This document shows positions 12,723 through 26,468 of a stretch of DNA of 64,000 bases, piece by piece; positions within the stretch are counted from its first letter, which is position 1; each line of letters starts with the position of its first letter. Location: positions 62,001-126,000 of the forward strand of contig MU277705.1 in NCBI GenBank assembly GCA_022385805.1, given 5' to 3'. The DNA is from Pilatotrama ljubarskyi (lineage: Eukaryota > Basidiomycota > Agaricomycetes > Polyporales > Polyporaceae). The notes below the pieces were generated by a model, which was given only the letters and a program-made list of their open reading frames with translations, did not search any database and had not been told where the DNA came from. The translations under genes and the position numbers were made by a program.

Positions 12723-13018
12723 ACGTTTAAGGCAGGATAGAGCAACCATGTGTGAAGAGCAGAAAGAATAGAGGATGAGGATGAAGATTCTGAGGTGCAA
12801 TATGTACAGTGACTGAATGGTAGTGGATTAAGTTGAGGGTCATGGCTGAGTGCTGTGCTTCGCTGGCAGGCGCTAAAATAAGCGCCCGTATTTCTCGCGC
12901 TCCATTAAGAGCTACACCCTCAATAATCAGTAGCAAATCAATAACACCCAGTATACAATCTAGATATCATATACACATGTGTGACTAGCCTGGGCTTGTA
13001 TACAATCCTGTGAAAGTA

Positions 13019-13050
13019 GGGGGGTGGGGCACGACTTTTGGCCGTCACTG
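13019..13050 (-). repeat. Right terminal inverted repeat of the Tc1 element
   Basis: Read on the minus strand it begins CAGTGACGG at 13050 and ends in a run of six C. The TA target duplicate follows at 13051-13052. Confidence 0.95.
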
Positions 13051-13290
13051 TATGACTGACTTTGTTTGCCACGACGACAAAGACAGTCTACCGCATAGTG
13101 CGCAAGAAAGAGTCGTTCGAAGATGATGACTCGGGGACGCTGGTCTACCAAACATCCGCGCCACATGCACCCATAGACTATTCAAAGGGCTGCGAAAGGA
13201 CCTTTTCCTTTCGTGCAATCACCTAGATCAACCTATAGCGTAGAGCCTTCATCCATGGATAAGCAAGAAAGGGCGATTGAGAAGATTCCA

Positions 13291-14741
<1,451 letters not shown>

Positions 14742-16457
14742 ACCGGAGCTTGTGCGACAAGTGGGAGATAGAACCTCAGCGGGCTTAGCGTGGTCAGCTG
14801 AGACCCGAGGTCTCTCTTATGCGGGTCGGAGACAGCAGCGTTCACATCTCTAGAGAACAGAGGCGGTCTGATTCAGTTCAGTCATGAAGGCGATGAGGCA
14901 TGCGGGCATCTGTTGGGCCGAGAGAAGCAATCGCAGGTGGTAATTCCATGACTCCTCATCTCTGGAACATCGTTGACGGATGTCGCGATACAGTACTAGT
15001 ATGTCCTCTTACCGCGAACTAGTGGCTGACGGTGTAGAGTCCGAAATGAGCTGTGTTCTCATCTTGCCACTAGGCGCCGGGACTGGGAGCGGCGGTCAGT
15101 ACAGGAGAGGTTTCCTATAGAAACAACTCACAGTTGCTTCGACGGCGCAAATCTCCTGGGAAGCTAGATAGTGATTGTTCGAGGGAGATGTTATCAGTAC
15201 CGCAATGTCAAGTATCATGAGTACTGTGACTGTTGGGCATGGACATCCTGGAGCCGTCTGCTATGGTTCATCATCGCATTGCCTCAGGATTCTGGACAAC
15301 CAGATGGCTCCCAGACAGGAGCACGCTAGACAGAAGTGGTTTGTCCATGCAGCCCGGTATCTCGCAGTCGGCCCCGGGATCACAACACCGCTGGTTCCAG
15401 AAGCGGAGCAAGACCGATATGAGAGATTCGATATGCTGGAGGGTATGGCGGAAGAGACACAGGATGGGAGCTCCAGTTAGGCTTGGAGACAATGGACGGT
15501 TGCTACGTTTGCTCCGACAGCGTCTCGTATGCACTTCTATCCATCTTGCCTCTCGATATTGATCAGCGTTCGACAAAGTTGATGAGGACGAACCGCATCC
15601 ACAGTTGTGCGCCAGTATACATCCCAGGCACTGGCATAGCATTTCATGCCTACGGGGGAGACGGATACCGACGGAGATTGTAGTAAGTGGCAGGAAGAAA
15701 CAGGGGTAGCGTTGAGAAAACGTTGAACCTCTCTGGCATCTGGCCAGCGCATCCGAGCGCCTGCGGGAAAAAGCGCCGCGTACGCGGTCACGTGCACACC
15801 GCGTACATCTGCCATGACCCGGCCAGCGGTCCTACGAGAACTTCGACTGTTTAATGCTTGCCATGAAATCGAGGATACAGTATCGATCGCATAGAATGGT
15901 TAGCAGTGGACCTTCAAGATATCTCTCAAAGCCAAGCTACTCACCAGGCCGCCGTCTTCGGCACTCTGCGAGAGCGGGCGATGGAAGGATCCAGTGGCTT
16001 CACGTTGCTTCCTCACGTCGCAGATCGTCGAAGTGCATGTGTGCATGACTGCGACTCTGGCGGCAATGTATGTGGTGAAGAGAACTCCGGAACCGCAGGA
16101 TATAAAATGAGTAGACATGTTCTCGCATAGATCGGACGGTTGCAAGGCGATGCAATCCCGGAGGTCCCTGCATTTAGCAAATATTGACATCCAAACGATG
16201 ATCAACACTCGAATGCGAGATCGGCCTCGACCTATGAAGCCATGATAGACATCCGTGCATGAACTTGTCATCTGGGCAGTCGCAGCGTCGGTAGATCTCC
16301 CGTGCTCTAACACGGCTCACCCACAATGTGCTAGCGGTACCAACGTATTGCCGGAAGTATACTGTATTACCAAAAACAACTGCATGACACGCTACCTCAA
16401 TCATACATATTCCAAGGCAATGCAACATACTCAACTTTCACGTCCGTAACGCCACAT
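14742..16457. other. Intergenic stretch, no gene supported
   Basis: About 1.7 kb upstream of the peroxidase start. No clear TATA box; CATAAGAG about 75 nt before the start is a weak candidate on the minus strand. Frames on both strands up to 137 codons have no recognisable motif. Confidence 0.4.
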
Positions 16458-17420
16458 CTAATGGCCCATCGTGAGCCGTTTCATGTTCCCCGACAGCTGG
16501 CCCATAACCCGATCGAACTCGCTCTGGAAGCGGCGCACGCCGCACTTCGCGCCCTCGACATGCTGACAGAACGCGCTGAGCGTAGAAAACTCCGCGCCGC
16601 ATCCATACCAGGCCCGCGGGCAGCGGTAGAGCTTCTCGGCGTGCGCGGGGCTGTCGAGGTGCTGGTTCAGCGCAGGGAGAGTCCGGAAGGTGCGATGACA
16701 GAGGTAACACTCGTAGTCTGTGCCGTTCCAGGCGCGTTCCGTTGCCCACGTGCGAGTGACAATTGATGAGCCGCCTGTCGACATGGGGGCAGGCCCGCCG
16801 ATCATACGAGTGGGGTTGGTGATGATGTTGGACCGGTCGATCTGCGCAACGAAGCGGTTCACCTGGTCGCGCGTTACACGCGAGACGCACGCGCCCGACT
16901 CGAAGTGGAGGACGAGGGCGGCCGTGGAGACGAAGGACCGACCGCAGCCTTGCATCGGGCAAAAAATGGTGCGTCCCTGGTGTATCGCCGAACGGCGGTG
17001 GTTATCAAGGTTGTTCGCGTTTTGGAACATCTTCTTGCACGGGACGCAGTATCGGTCGGCGTGCTTCTGACGACAGTGCTCGTGCAGGCCAATCTCAAAG
17101 TCGAAGACCTGGAATACAGTAAGGAATATCTCAGATACACGCTACGGGGCGCGACGTACCGAGCCGCAGGCAGTGCAGTAGTAGTGCTGGTCGTTGTAAT
17201 GATCGCGGAGTGCGGTGAAGTCGTCGAAATGGCGACGGCATTTCTGGCAGTACGGGTGGCGCGGGCTCTGCACATAGTGCTGGTGAAGACCGGTCGGAGA
17301 GGAGAAGGCTTTATCGCAGGGCTCGCAGCGCCAGATGCCATGATAAGTCTCCTCATGGTCCCAGCGGTCGTCGTCGCTGTAGAACCACTCCGCGCAGTAC
17401 CTGCAGTCGTAGTAGATCAT
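16458..17420 (-). CDS. C2H2 zinc-finger protein with eight fingers (303 aa)
   Basis: Probable nucleic-acid-binding protein; targets unknown. Two exons, 17160-17420 and 16458-17108, with a 51-nt intron. Eight Cys/His units run almost end to end: DCRYCAEWF, RCEPCDKAF, YCQKCRRHF, YCTACGSVF, YCVPCKKMF, FCPMQGCGRSF, ECYLCHRTF and RCPRAWYGCGAEF, each followed by a His pair or a His/Cys pair. Units 6 and 8 have longer Cys-Cys spacing and end in Cys (HFESGAC, HVEGAKC), so they are C2HC variants. A spacer of about 55 residues separates units 6 and 7. There is no activation domain or other domain. Such stand-alone finger arrays are common in Polyporales genomes, generally without known role. Confidence 0.88.
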
Positions 17421-17991
17421 GGCTGGTCAGTATGACGAGTCCTTCGTGCCGAGCGTGTACTAGAGGATGTGATCGGGCAGGACTCCTGGCGAAGATAATG
17501 AGGGCAGGAACGGAGAGCGAGATAGCGGTCGTGTCGGCCCACCCCTGATACTTATAAGCAGCCGCGGGCGTCTGTAAGAGCGAGTTCGAATCCGATCCGG
17601 GGCCAAAGTAAGCTATGCGGCTATCATCCCTTCCTAAAGTTTGAATCCGCCTAATTGTTGCATACAATGGAGAGCCCGGCGGCGGAAGAAAGCGGGAGAG
17701 CATGAAGCAGAAAAATGTACTCACAATTTGCACGATTCGCGATCATGTGACCGGTGATCAACGCGTTTCCTCAGCGCGCCGCGCACGGCTTGCCACCGGC
17801 ACCGCTGGAGCGCGTCTGACAACGCTTCAGTTCTATTACTGTCCAACTGTGTGTCACGCTCATATGCACGTCCAGGTACACGGGTCATGGGCTATTACCT
17901 ACATAACATGGCAGACATACAACAGACGGGGACGTTCGACCTGACGTAGCATACAATCGCATAGCAACTGCTATTTTCCTACCCGCAGATA
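17421..17991. other. Intergenic stretch, no gene supported
   Basis: 571 nt between the starts and ends of two minus-strand genes. A tRNA-like GTTCGAATCC at 17584-17593 has no matching stem, so I assign no tRNA. Confidence 0.45.
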
Positions 17992-20900
17992 TCAGGCCGC
18001 GCTACCATGGTGGCTACCATGGCCGTTCTGCATCGGCAAAACCGGGCCCAGAGCCTGCCGCAACAACAGCTCGACGCGCTCCCGGTCCTCGCTCTGTCGC
18101 CGCATCTCGTCGCGCCACCGCGCCTCCCGCTGCTCGTATATCGCAGAGAGCGCGCCGAGGCTCCCGAGCGCAGCCTCAAGCGCACGACGGAGGTCCATCT
18201 CCCCGGGAGAGCTCGCTCCGGGGGAGCCATCCGCGGAGCCGTCCGAGTGCGAAGAGAGTCGCTCCACAAGGGACATCCGCTGCGTCTTGCGCGCAGCGCG
18301 ACGCTGGGAGGCGAGAGTGGAGAAGGAGCGGCGTATGTTTGCAAGAGCGGGCGAGCGCGCAAGAGCGGGGTCTTGCCGCAATCCGCGCGACGTGAGCGCG
18401 TGAAGCTTCGTAGAGTGAGAGGGAGCCGCGAGCAGGACGAGCGTCGAGTCGGTCTCTCTATCCAGCGCTTGGAACTGTAGCCTGTGTCAGAACACGAGAC
18501 CAGAGCATTAGGCGCCTCGCTACTCACCGCTTGAACAAGCGCATCCCAGCGCGTATCGAACCTCCTCCGCCTCTTCTGAGGGTTGCTGACGAACGACGGG
18601 TGGAACTCCAGGTCCAACAGATCCTCCTCCTCTCCTTCCTCCTCCTCATCCACCCACTCACCATCATCTTCTCCTCCCGGAATTACACCACTCTCGTCCC
18701 AGGCGCCTACCCCGTTCCCGTTTCCATTTGTGCCACCCGCCTCGCGGACGTACTGGTCGACATACTGGTCCTCCCCCGCCGTGCTCGTCTCCTCCCCGGC
18801 CGACAGCTCCGGGCTCGTCTCCCGGGGCTGCGTGCTGTCCACGCGCGGAGGCGGCTTGACGGCGCGGCGCGCCTGGCCCGCAGGCTGCGGCACACGCACA
18901 TGTCCATTCTGCTCGCGCCTGCGCAGCCCACGCCCGCGCATAGGCGGGGGAGGCAGGTTGACCGGCTCGTGGCTTGGGCTCGAGCGAATGCTCGCCGCGG
19001 CCATGTGCGCGCTCAGCCCTGCGGTTCCGGCACCGGGAACGAACGCCCAGGGGTTGTACCCCGGGCCGGGGTAGGGCGTCGAGGAGGGCGAGAAGGCGGA
19101 CTCGGAGGAGGGCGGCGCGAGCCCATTATTGAGCGCGTAGATCTGCATCTGGAGCGCGAGCTGCTCGCGGATCACCGCAGGGTTATTCATGTCGTAGTTC
19201 GTCGAGGGCGCCGGCATCGGGCCTGAGACGGTCGAGCGCCGGATATGCGTAAACGGGTAGGGGTAGGGTGACCCGATTTGACGCGGCTCGACGTCGGAGG
19301 GCGTGGCGGAGATGAGCGGGGAAGGCGAGGGTGCGGCCGTGTGAGTTTGGGGAGTGGGCGAGACCGGCGCGCCGGGGCGCGCGCTGGCCGAGCGCAGGAA
19401 CGTCTGCAGATAGGACGAGGTCGGGTCGTCGAACAGGCTCTGGAGGTCGTCAGACTGGTGCTCCGAGCCGGGCCACTGGTAGCCAAGTCGCTGGTCAAGA
19501 ATATGGTTCAGCGCCTGCAACCGCGGGTCGTACTGTGGGTGCGGCAGCTGCTGGTGCTGCTGGGAATGCTGCTGCGGGGTGGGCCTTGGAGGCTCGGATT
19601 GCACCTGCTGCTGGGGAGACTGCGATGCGCGCTCGCGCTGTCCGTTCGTGGGCGAGTCGCGGTGATCTCCCCGGAGGCCATGGATCTCTCGTTCGAACAT
19701 GGCGGGGTCAAAGCTCCGCATGCCGAGCTGGTCCGTGGTGCCCCCGCGAGGCTTCATGCGGATCGTCTTCTGGTTGTCGGCGAGCGCCTGGCCATACTGA
19801 GGACTCGAGCCCGGGTATTGGTTCGTGGGGCCCACAAAGGATCCATCGCGCGGCCGTTCAGGGAGATTCGTGGACGGCGAGCGCGGCGTGAAGCCGGCCT
19901 CCGAGTCTTCGCTGCTCTTGTTCTGGTGCAGGCGATCATCGCCTTCTTCGTCATTCAAAGTCTCCTCATCGTCTTCGTCTCGTTGTTCATGTCGTGCGTC
20001 GTAACGGGTACCATGTCCTTCCGGGTATAGGTCTGACGAAGGCGTGGGCGAGCTGTGGTGCCGATCGGCATACTGGGGCTCATCGTGCTCGAACTCGTGC
20101 CCTACGTCTTCTTCGGGCTCCTCCTGCACGGGTAAAGAGCGATCAGGCGGACGCGTCGCCACCGATTGCAAGGGGGGCGTGTGACTGTTGGCGAGCTTCG
20201 ACGTCGCGGGCGGCGTCGACCGCGTGGCCGCCGCGTCTCCTGCTCCCACGTTCGGGACAGGCTTGCGCGTCGGGGGCTGCGCCGTGGGCTGCTGCTGCTG
20301 CTGCTGCTGAGGGGGCTGGTACGACTCCTGGATGTACTGAGTGTACGCCGCGGTGCGCTCGCCGGGGGACGCCATCGGCGTCTGGTACTGCGGCGAGCCA
20401 CGATACTCAGGCGTGCGCGCGTGGCCCTGAGCCTCGCTGACATGCTGCGACGAGACCGTTCCAGAGCGATCCCGCGTCTTCGGGCTCTCGCGTGCACCCT
20501 GCGGCTCACGCTCGCGCTCCTTCTGCCGCTTCGCAGCCTGCCCGACGCTACCGCTGTCAGAGTCCTTGGGCGAAGCACGGTCGGTGGCCCGCACGCGCTC
20601 GACCGCGGGGTCTTTCGCGGGAGCGGTGACGGACGCGGAGACGGAGACAGGGATCGAGTCGTGGCGGGCCTTGACCCGGCTCGACGCCGCGCCGCCTGCA
20701 TAGGCGACGCCGGCGGTGCCTGGGGCGTGTGCGGCGTACTTCCCGTGCTCGCGCTCGAACTCGGCCATGAGCTCCTCGGTGACGGCCCAGTTGTCCTCCG
20801 AGCTGTGGTACTGCGACAGGAACGGTGCGGTCTGGAGCCGGTTGACGGGACGCGGGTGGTGCTGGTTTGGGAGCTGGGAGATAACAGGCTGGCTGTGCGT

Positions 20901-21200
20901 GTGCAGGAGAGGCGGAGGAGTGCCCTGGCGCTCTGCTCCGTGCTCAGACTGGGTGCCGACTTTGCTCGCCACAGGCGAGATGCGGGAGGTGGGCTGGGGA
21001 GAACGTCGGGACTGGTGGGAGGAGGTGGACGTGGTCGGGCTGGGCTGCTGCTGTGCCTGGGGGTACATCATCTGCCCGTTCTGGTTGGCGAGGAGCTGTC
21101 CGACTGAGGGCACGGTGGGCATGGAGTGCGCTTTGATCGCCCTCTGTTTCTCGCGGAACGAGGGCGAAGGGGTCATCTCGCGGGGCGTTATGTTCTGCAT
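17992..21200 (-). CDS. Large disordered Ser/Pro/Gln-rich protein (1051 aa)
   Basis: Unknown. Exons 18528-21200 and 17992-18474 join across a 53-nt intron with a GT donor and the acceptor CTACAG. The first 700 residues are low-complexity: many SP and TP sites, a run of eight Gln near residue 300 and an acidic patch EEEEGEEEDLLDLEF. Just after it lies a basic motif KRRRRFDTRWDALVQA that resembles a nuclear localisation signal followed by a helix. The C-terminus has a likely coiled coil (IYEQREARWRDEMRRQSEDR). Composition suggests a nuclear regulatory scaffold or coregulator (inference from composition only). No catalytic or DNA-binding domain is visible. The start MQNITPREMTPSPSF is the first ATG of a very long open frame. 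Confidence 0.7.
20288..20310 (-). repeat. CAG/CTG trinucleotide run coding polyglutamine
   Basis: Seven consecutive GCT/CTG units on the plus strand encode part of the glutamine run of the 1051-aa protein. Such runs vary in length between strains. Confidence 0.8.
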
Positions 21201-23625
21201 TGGACCTAGATGACGGGGGAGAGCGGATGAGCGATGTGGGAACGCGACAGGAGAAAGAAGCGTCGGACAAGAAGTCGGGATCCGGCCTCAAATAGGACCA
21301 AATGCTTGATAGGCTAAGTCGTGAAGACGTAAGGGCACACAATAAGCAGATCGTCGTGCAGGAGAGGGTATACAATATCAGGACGATCCCGCTCGCGGTT
21401 CAGCCACAACAAGATCGATGCACCGGGTACTTGAAGGAAGAGGTCGGGCAAGCGGGAGGACCGAAGGGTGGCACCTAACGCAGAACAAAGACTCATGTGC
21501 AGGAACCGGACTGCGACTGACCTTGCTGGCTGAGGTGTGCTTGTTGCTTCCGGTTCAGACTGCGCTGCGGAGATTGACTGGGCATAATCTACGGGGGACT
21601 CTGGGAGGCCAAAGTCGCTGGAGGGGGGGATGAGAGCGATGGCACGTCGGAAAGGATAAACACGGGGAGGCGAGGAGATCGCACCTTCATAGGATGTGAT
21701 CCATTGTACTCGCGTTTCCAACGTGGCTGGCGAGTGTGCGGGTACAAGGCGTCCGCCCAGGTCCACAACGAGGTGGGAGGCCGTGTATGGAAAGTCATGG
21801 TTGCCTCGAGGCTGATTACCGCCACCTCGCTCTCTTCGGACCGGTCCCTATATCCAACCCTGCGAGCGGCGCGTGCTCGCCATTCTCCTGCGCTCATATC
21901 CGCTGCCCTGTTCCTTGCTTTCGCATGATTGAGCAGGACACTTGCCGCCGTTGGCCGAGCACATCCAAGTATGCGACAGATACGCGCCGCGCCCCACACG
22001 CTTCCGCGGGCGTCGTACTCCCAGGCTCCAGGGCACGCTCTCTGCGCGTTGCACGATGATGCACTGGTCGGGGCGTGCAGCCTAATCTTCAGATGCTTAT
22101 TCGCCGGTGATATCACTGATAGAAAAGACGGAGAACGCCACCAGAAGCGACACGCTCGGCGGGGGCGCGACTGCAGCAAGTGCGCCTCGCAGCTTTCTCG
22201 ATCCGAGATGACTCGAATTCAATCGATGCGCAAGCGAGGACGGTTGGCAAGTGAAGTGATCCATGAGGGGGTACAAACACGCGGCGACAAGGGTGCAGAA
22301 GAGCGAACGAGTACTCTCGAGGTGGTGGTGGTGGAAAAGCAACGGAGGTAACGCACAGTGATGAGTGGCACTACGACGTCGCGTGCATTCTCGGTGCTGC
22401 TAGAAGAGGTTACACGAGCAAAACCGGTGCAAGACCGGCCTCTACACACAGCGAAGGCAGCAGGCAGCCACCGAGAATTACACCCTTGCTTTGAGGGGCA
22501 GGGACGGGGCGCTGTTGACGCACTTCGGATCGAGAGACAACCTGCTCCACGAGGCAGCAAATGGCAGGGCACGGAACCGAATGTGTGCAAGGTTTGGGAC
22601 GTTGTGTCCGATGAGCACTAACTGACGTCTCGGAAGTGCTACTTGAGAGGACTGCCTACTCGGCCACCGAAGATGCAGCTATTAAAGACATCCGTGAGCA
22701 TTATAGAAGCCCTTTCAGCCGTCCTGGGAAGCTCCGACGAGGCCGCGGCGAGAAGCAGTGTCGACAGAACAAGCAGAGAATGCGCATATGAGAGCAGAAC
22801 GGCGACTTCTAGATTCCGAGCAGCACACATAGCATGATGCCGTAAAACGGACTTACCTCCGGGCTTGCATGACCATGAGAGCAGGGCCACGCCCGAGTGC
22901 AGGCTAGAAGCAGGATTTGGGTGCCTAGTAGCCAAGGCTGAGAGCGTCTTCAACGTAGTAGGACTCCGTGAACGTTGCTAGAAGACTCTCCACTTGCGTC
23001 GAGGGCGATGGGACGTCGCCAGTTCCCCAGATAGCCACCAGTGTCTTGCAGGGTTCCGGGAGGTCGGCGAACTGGCCAGAGCAAGGCGACATGCCGGAAC
23101 AGAGGCTGCATCCCTCCACACGCTTGGAGGAGAGCACACCCATGAGCACAACAGCATGACGAAGAGACCATTGACAGAGCGGAAATGAGGTGTCCAGTTA
23201 CTAGCCGCGACGATGCATTGGAGAACCACGGACGTGAATATACACATGGCCGTCGCGCACCTGAGTACACGGGGAACGGTGCAATCATTTCTACCTCATG
23301 CACCCCGACAAGTCCGCCTGTAGTATGAGAAGACGCTAGCTCACCTAGCTGCAAGAAGACTCCGCCTCGAGGTGTTTCCGTCCTCTGTCGACGTCGATGA
23401 TCATGATGAGCGTGAATGCCACTGAATCATTAATGGTGGTCAGGCCGCTGGCAGCGTGCGAATCGGGGCAAGGGATCTGATCGAGATCCCGCACTTGACA
23501 TCGAAAACGTCGGCCGCGGCAGCCACTGCTACTCGGTCTCGATTACGTCCACGTAGCCGGCATGTTGTTATGAGCGAGCGCGGACGAGGCAGGCGTACGC
23601 TTCATCTTTCAAGAGAAGCACCATC
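21201..23625. other. Intergenic stretch, no gene supported
   Basis: About 2.4 kb. Minus-strand frames at 21314-21766 and 21589-22179 are long enough to notice but overlap each other, lack motifs and have no linked splice sites. A minus-strand run of hydrophobic frames at 22640-23350 might be a decayed membrane-protein gene; I cannot connect the pieces. Confidence 0.35.
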
Positions 23626-25491
23626 ATGAAGTCGGACGTAGGTACCCTTGAGGACCTCCTCAAGGCCAATGCCGCGCATATCGCAGAACTGAAGGAGAGG
23701 GTCGCTCTGCTCGAGGGCAAGCTGCTTCTGAAGTCCTCTGTAGAGGAAGATTCTAAGGGTGCTGTGGTAGGTGACATTTGTGCCTCAGTCGAAACTCTAT
23801 GCTCATGCCACCGTACCAACATAGACTAGCTCTTTGCATGCACGCTCGGCCGCTTCGACTATGATTGATCTAAAGACCGTCGCCTCGCTAACAGCGGGCA
23901 CCAGAGACCAGCCATGGGAGCTCTCCGACTCCGATGACGAGCAGAAAGGATCCAAAGCCTCTACGAGTGCATCTCACTCAGCCAAGGCCGCTCTCGTTGA
24001 GCCAAGCTCTCGCAACATCGACGCGGACGTGATCGAGTCAACAGTCTCTGATTCTGAGTTCATGCTGGCTGAACAGGAGAACGTCCCTGTGACAAACATG
24101 CGTAAGCGTGGTCGTGCGGGATCGCTACCCTCTCTAGGAGCGCCTTCAAGTGTTAGCATTGGAGAAAGTGCTGGTCTTTCTGCCAGCTCATCGCGGAAAC
24201 ACCGCAAGTTGAATCATGCAGGTGCGTCCCGCAGTTTACTGAGTGTAGAGGGGGCTAAGCAAATATGCTTTGCTTGCAGATGACCCGGACATGAAACCAT
24301 TCTCTGGTGGGCCCAAGTCAGAACATGTCGAGTCCGTGCTCCCGGATATCGAACCGGTACATCATACTCGCACCAAGAAATATGCGAACTTGTTACCAGA
24401 GGTCAGTAGGGCTCTAGGATGTGGAACGTGCGCTGAACCATTGTTGTTAGTCTCACCTTAAGGTAGAAGAAAAAGTCGACCAGGTTCACGAGGTACATGA
24501 GTTCGATCCCGAACTCGAAGCGCCCCCAGTCGCTCCCAACAAAGAGGAGGAACATCTTCCTAATTCTCTAGACAAGCACCAAGTTGCATTGGCCAAATTG
24601 GCGAATGTTCGTGTGTCTCATTCAAGCTCAGGCGTTTCACTGAAAAAAAGCCCGCTTCCATGCAGCCGAAAGCAGAGATCAAGAAGGAGTTTCTGTTGAA
24701 GGACGAGGATGTCCTCCAGCTTCTCCACCCCGACGCCCTCCAGCCATACCCAATCACCCTCTCCGGAAAGCTCCGTTCCGTCACTGTCACCCGGCGCCAG
24801 CTTTCCAAACGTTACGGCGGCAGCGAGATGGATACTTTTCCCAAGCCCGGCGCCAAGAAACGCACAGAACATGGATACGACAACTTCATGTGCATCAACC
24901 TTCTCTGGAACCCGAACGCTCCGCAGGTTCCGGGCCACGGCGGGCTGTTCTTCGATACTTCTCTCCCCGGGGATCCATGGACGCGCAGCAAGTATCATTC
25001 GGAGAGGCAGGTCCTCTTTGTGAGGCTGGGGGATGCAAAGTGGTTGTACCTGGGGCTGTACGAGGTCAGCCCAGCACCGTCGCTGACTAGTGCGCAGTGG
25101 CGAAGTCTTCCTGACGCGGTAAGTTGGAGTCGCATGTATCTTCCCACTTCCGGTCGGCTCATGTTTTGTAGGTGCGCGCCGTGTGGACGAAGAACATCTA
25201 CCAGAAAAATTGGGGTAAGAGCACCCGGGCCCGCATACACCTTCGCCGCACTCTTGGTCGCGAGCCCACCCACGACGATGTGGAACGTGCGCAGGGCGAC
25301 TTCAAGGACGTCACCGAGGAGCAGATTGGGGAGGCGTTGGCTGCCGGCCATGAGGTATTCGAGTATCACTACGTTGGGAAGAGGAAAACGTGCTGACAGG
25401 TGTTTGACAGTGTATCTGCACGTGGTCGATGAAGTGTGTGGGCTATGATGAGGAGTTCCAGCATGAACTCATCGATTTGGCGAGGAACTAA
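23626..25491 (+). CDS. DUF6697-type conserved protein B
   Basis: Paralogue of the gene at 623-2599; function unknown. Supported exons: 23626-23766, 23825-24221, 24280-24401, 24463 to about 24650, then to 25118, 25172-25354 and 25411-25491. It begins with a likely coiled coil (LEDLLKANAAHIAELKERVALL), followed by a disordered acidic/Ser-rich part. The family domain shows YDNFMCINLLWNPNAP, GGLFFDT, AKWLYLGLYEVSPAP and, at the very end, CVGYDEEFQ as in protein A. The intron before the last exon sits at the same codon (GAG) as in A. Between 24580 and 24660 the frame must shift: either a poor-donor intron from about 24583 to 24626 restores it, or one A is missing from the A7 run at 24643-24649, or the gene is broken. 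Confidence 0.72.
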
Positions 25492-25848
25492 GTCGTTTGG
25501 TAGATCGCACCTCCCATGACCCAGAAAAGGCCTTGCAGTCTCCATTTCGCCTGTATTGAACCGGGAGACTTGTGGGCTGCGATGATTTTGTCCCATAACT
25601 GATGCATCTCCCTTTCCCGAAGGCGAGCTACCGGGTGACACTTCAAAAGGAGGCCGGCCGCTTACCTCACGAGGTCCCTGGCAGCGCGCAAGGACAGGGC
25701 TTTCTCTGTATGAGGCAACGTTGCTGGTGTGTGGATCCGTCTGGGGCGGAGTCAGTCGGCGTTGGATTCTGAGCGCACCCCGGAGCTTTTCCTGAATGCC
25801 ATGCCTATCGCAACACGTCGCACAGATCTCCTTGAGACTTTGGACGCA
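25492..25848. other. Short intergenic stretch
   Basis: 357 nt with nothing I can support. Confidence 0.4.
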
Positions 25849-26129
25849 CAGTGGCGCCAGTGGATCGGCGCAACGCCGTCTTCGACATATCGCTTCACCC
25901 CGTCTGGCACACGGTTGAACCCAAGATCCGGGACATGCTCAGAGACTGGGGAGTTCGTACTCATGCAGCCATCGAGGCGGCTCCCTTTTGGACCAATGAC
26001 CAGGGCAGAAAGGGCACGCTTGGACCAGTGGTCGTTCGGACCACGACTGCCGCCGACGCGCACCTCGCCCGGTCCCCCGACATTCTTGCCCTTCTCGAGG
26101 ATAATGGTGTGCAAGGACCAGTAGAGTAG
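25849..26129 (+). pseudogene. Possible fragment of a recurrent Agaricomycete unknown family
   Basis: The frame reads DISLHPVWHTVEPKIRDML, then GTLGPVVVRTTTAADA, then SPDILALLEDNGVQGPVE and a stop. From memory this resembles a domain common in Agaricomycete hypothetical proteins, where a strand-rich PVVIWV segment is followed by a helix ending in LL..NGV. In those proteins the sequence continues beyond this point, so this copy appears truncated, and I find no convincing upstream exon. The resemblance is weak evidence; it may be a chance frame. Confidence 0.3.
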
Positions 26130-26468
26130 TCGAGGGAGCCGTTGATAGGCTATGAAGCCTTGCAGCCGAGCGTGTTGCCAAAAGGTCATCTCATGAGGGG
26201 GAAGTACTGTACATTAGGGACACTCAGTGCGTGGATCGTCGAAGCAAGAGACGACGTGACATTACTTCTCCACGCGACCGTCGGACGTTATACGTACATA
26301 CCTCGAGCAGGGCTCGCTCTCTCCCCTTCGGCTACCGATAGCAGAAGATACGCTTGCAAACAGCAAAATCAGAGACCCGATCATGATACGCAGTCTAACT
26401 CATCCATGCACGACAAGAAGCGAACGAAGCACTACACTCGACAAACCATCTAGCTGCTGCACCGCCCA

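Larger units (their letters stand above)
11459..13050 (-). mobile_element. Tc1/mariner DNA transposon with intact terminal repeats
   Basis: A 1592-nt element bounded by a TA dinucleotide on both sides (11457-11458 and 13051-13052), the target duplication of Tc1/mariner insertions. Both ends begin CAGTGACGGCCAAAAGTC and extend to about 32 nt with only two transition differences. The interior carries the C-terminal half of a Tc1-like transposase on the minus strand and a 520-nt run of unknown bases. The near-identity of the two ends suggests a fairly recent insertion, while the transposase has a nonsense codon, so this copy is probably non-autonomous now. No host gene is interrupted that I can see. 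Confidence 0.93.

Noticed and set aside
12126..12800. Long open frames across the N run
   Set aside because: They are open only because unknown bases hide stops; only the parts outside the gap carry information.
17580..17600. tRNA-like TTCGAATCC block
   Set aside because: The bases on either side do not pair into a T-arm stem and no A/B-box partner or acceptor stem is present.
20102..20701. Arg/Ser-rich minus-strand frame of about 200 codons
   Set aside because: It is an alternate-frame shadow of the 1051-aa Ser/Pro/Gln-rich protein in GC-rich sequence.
21314..22179. Two overlapping minus-strand frames upstream of the 1051-aa protein
   Set aside because: No motifs, mutual overlap in different frames, and no connecting splice sites; possibly the 5' untranslated region of the neighbouring gene.
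22640..23350. Hydrophobic minus-strand pieces suggesting a membrane-protein gene
   Set aside because: I could not join the pieces with plausible introns in a consistent frame, and no family landmark appears.
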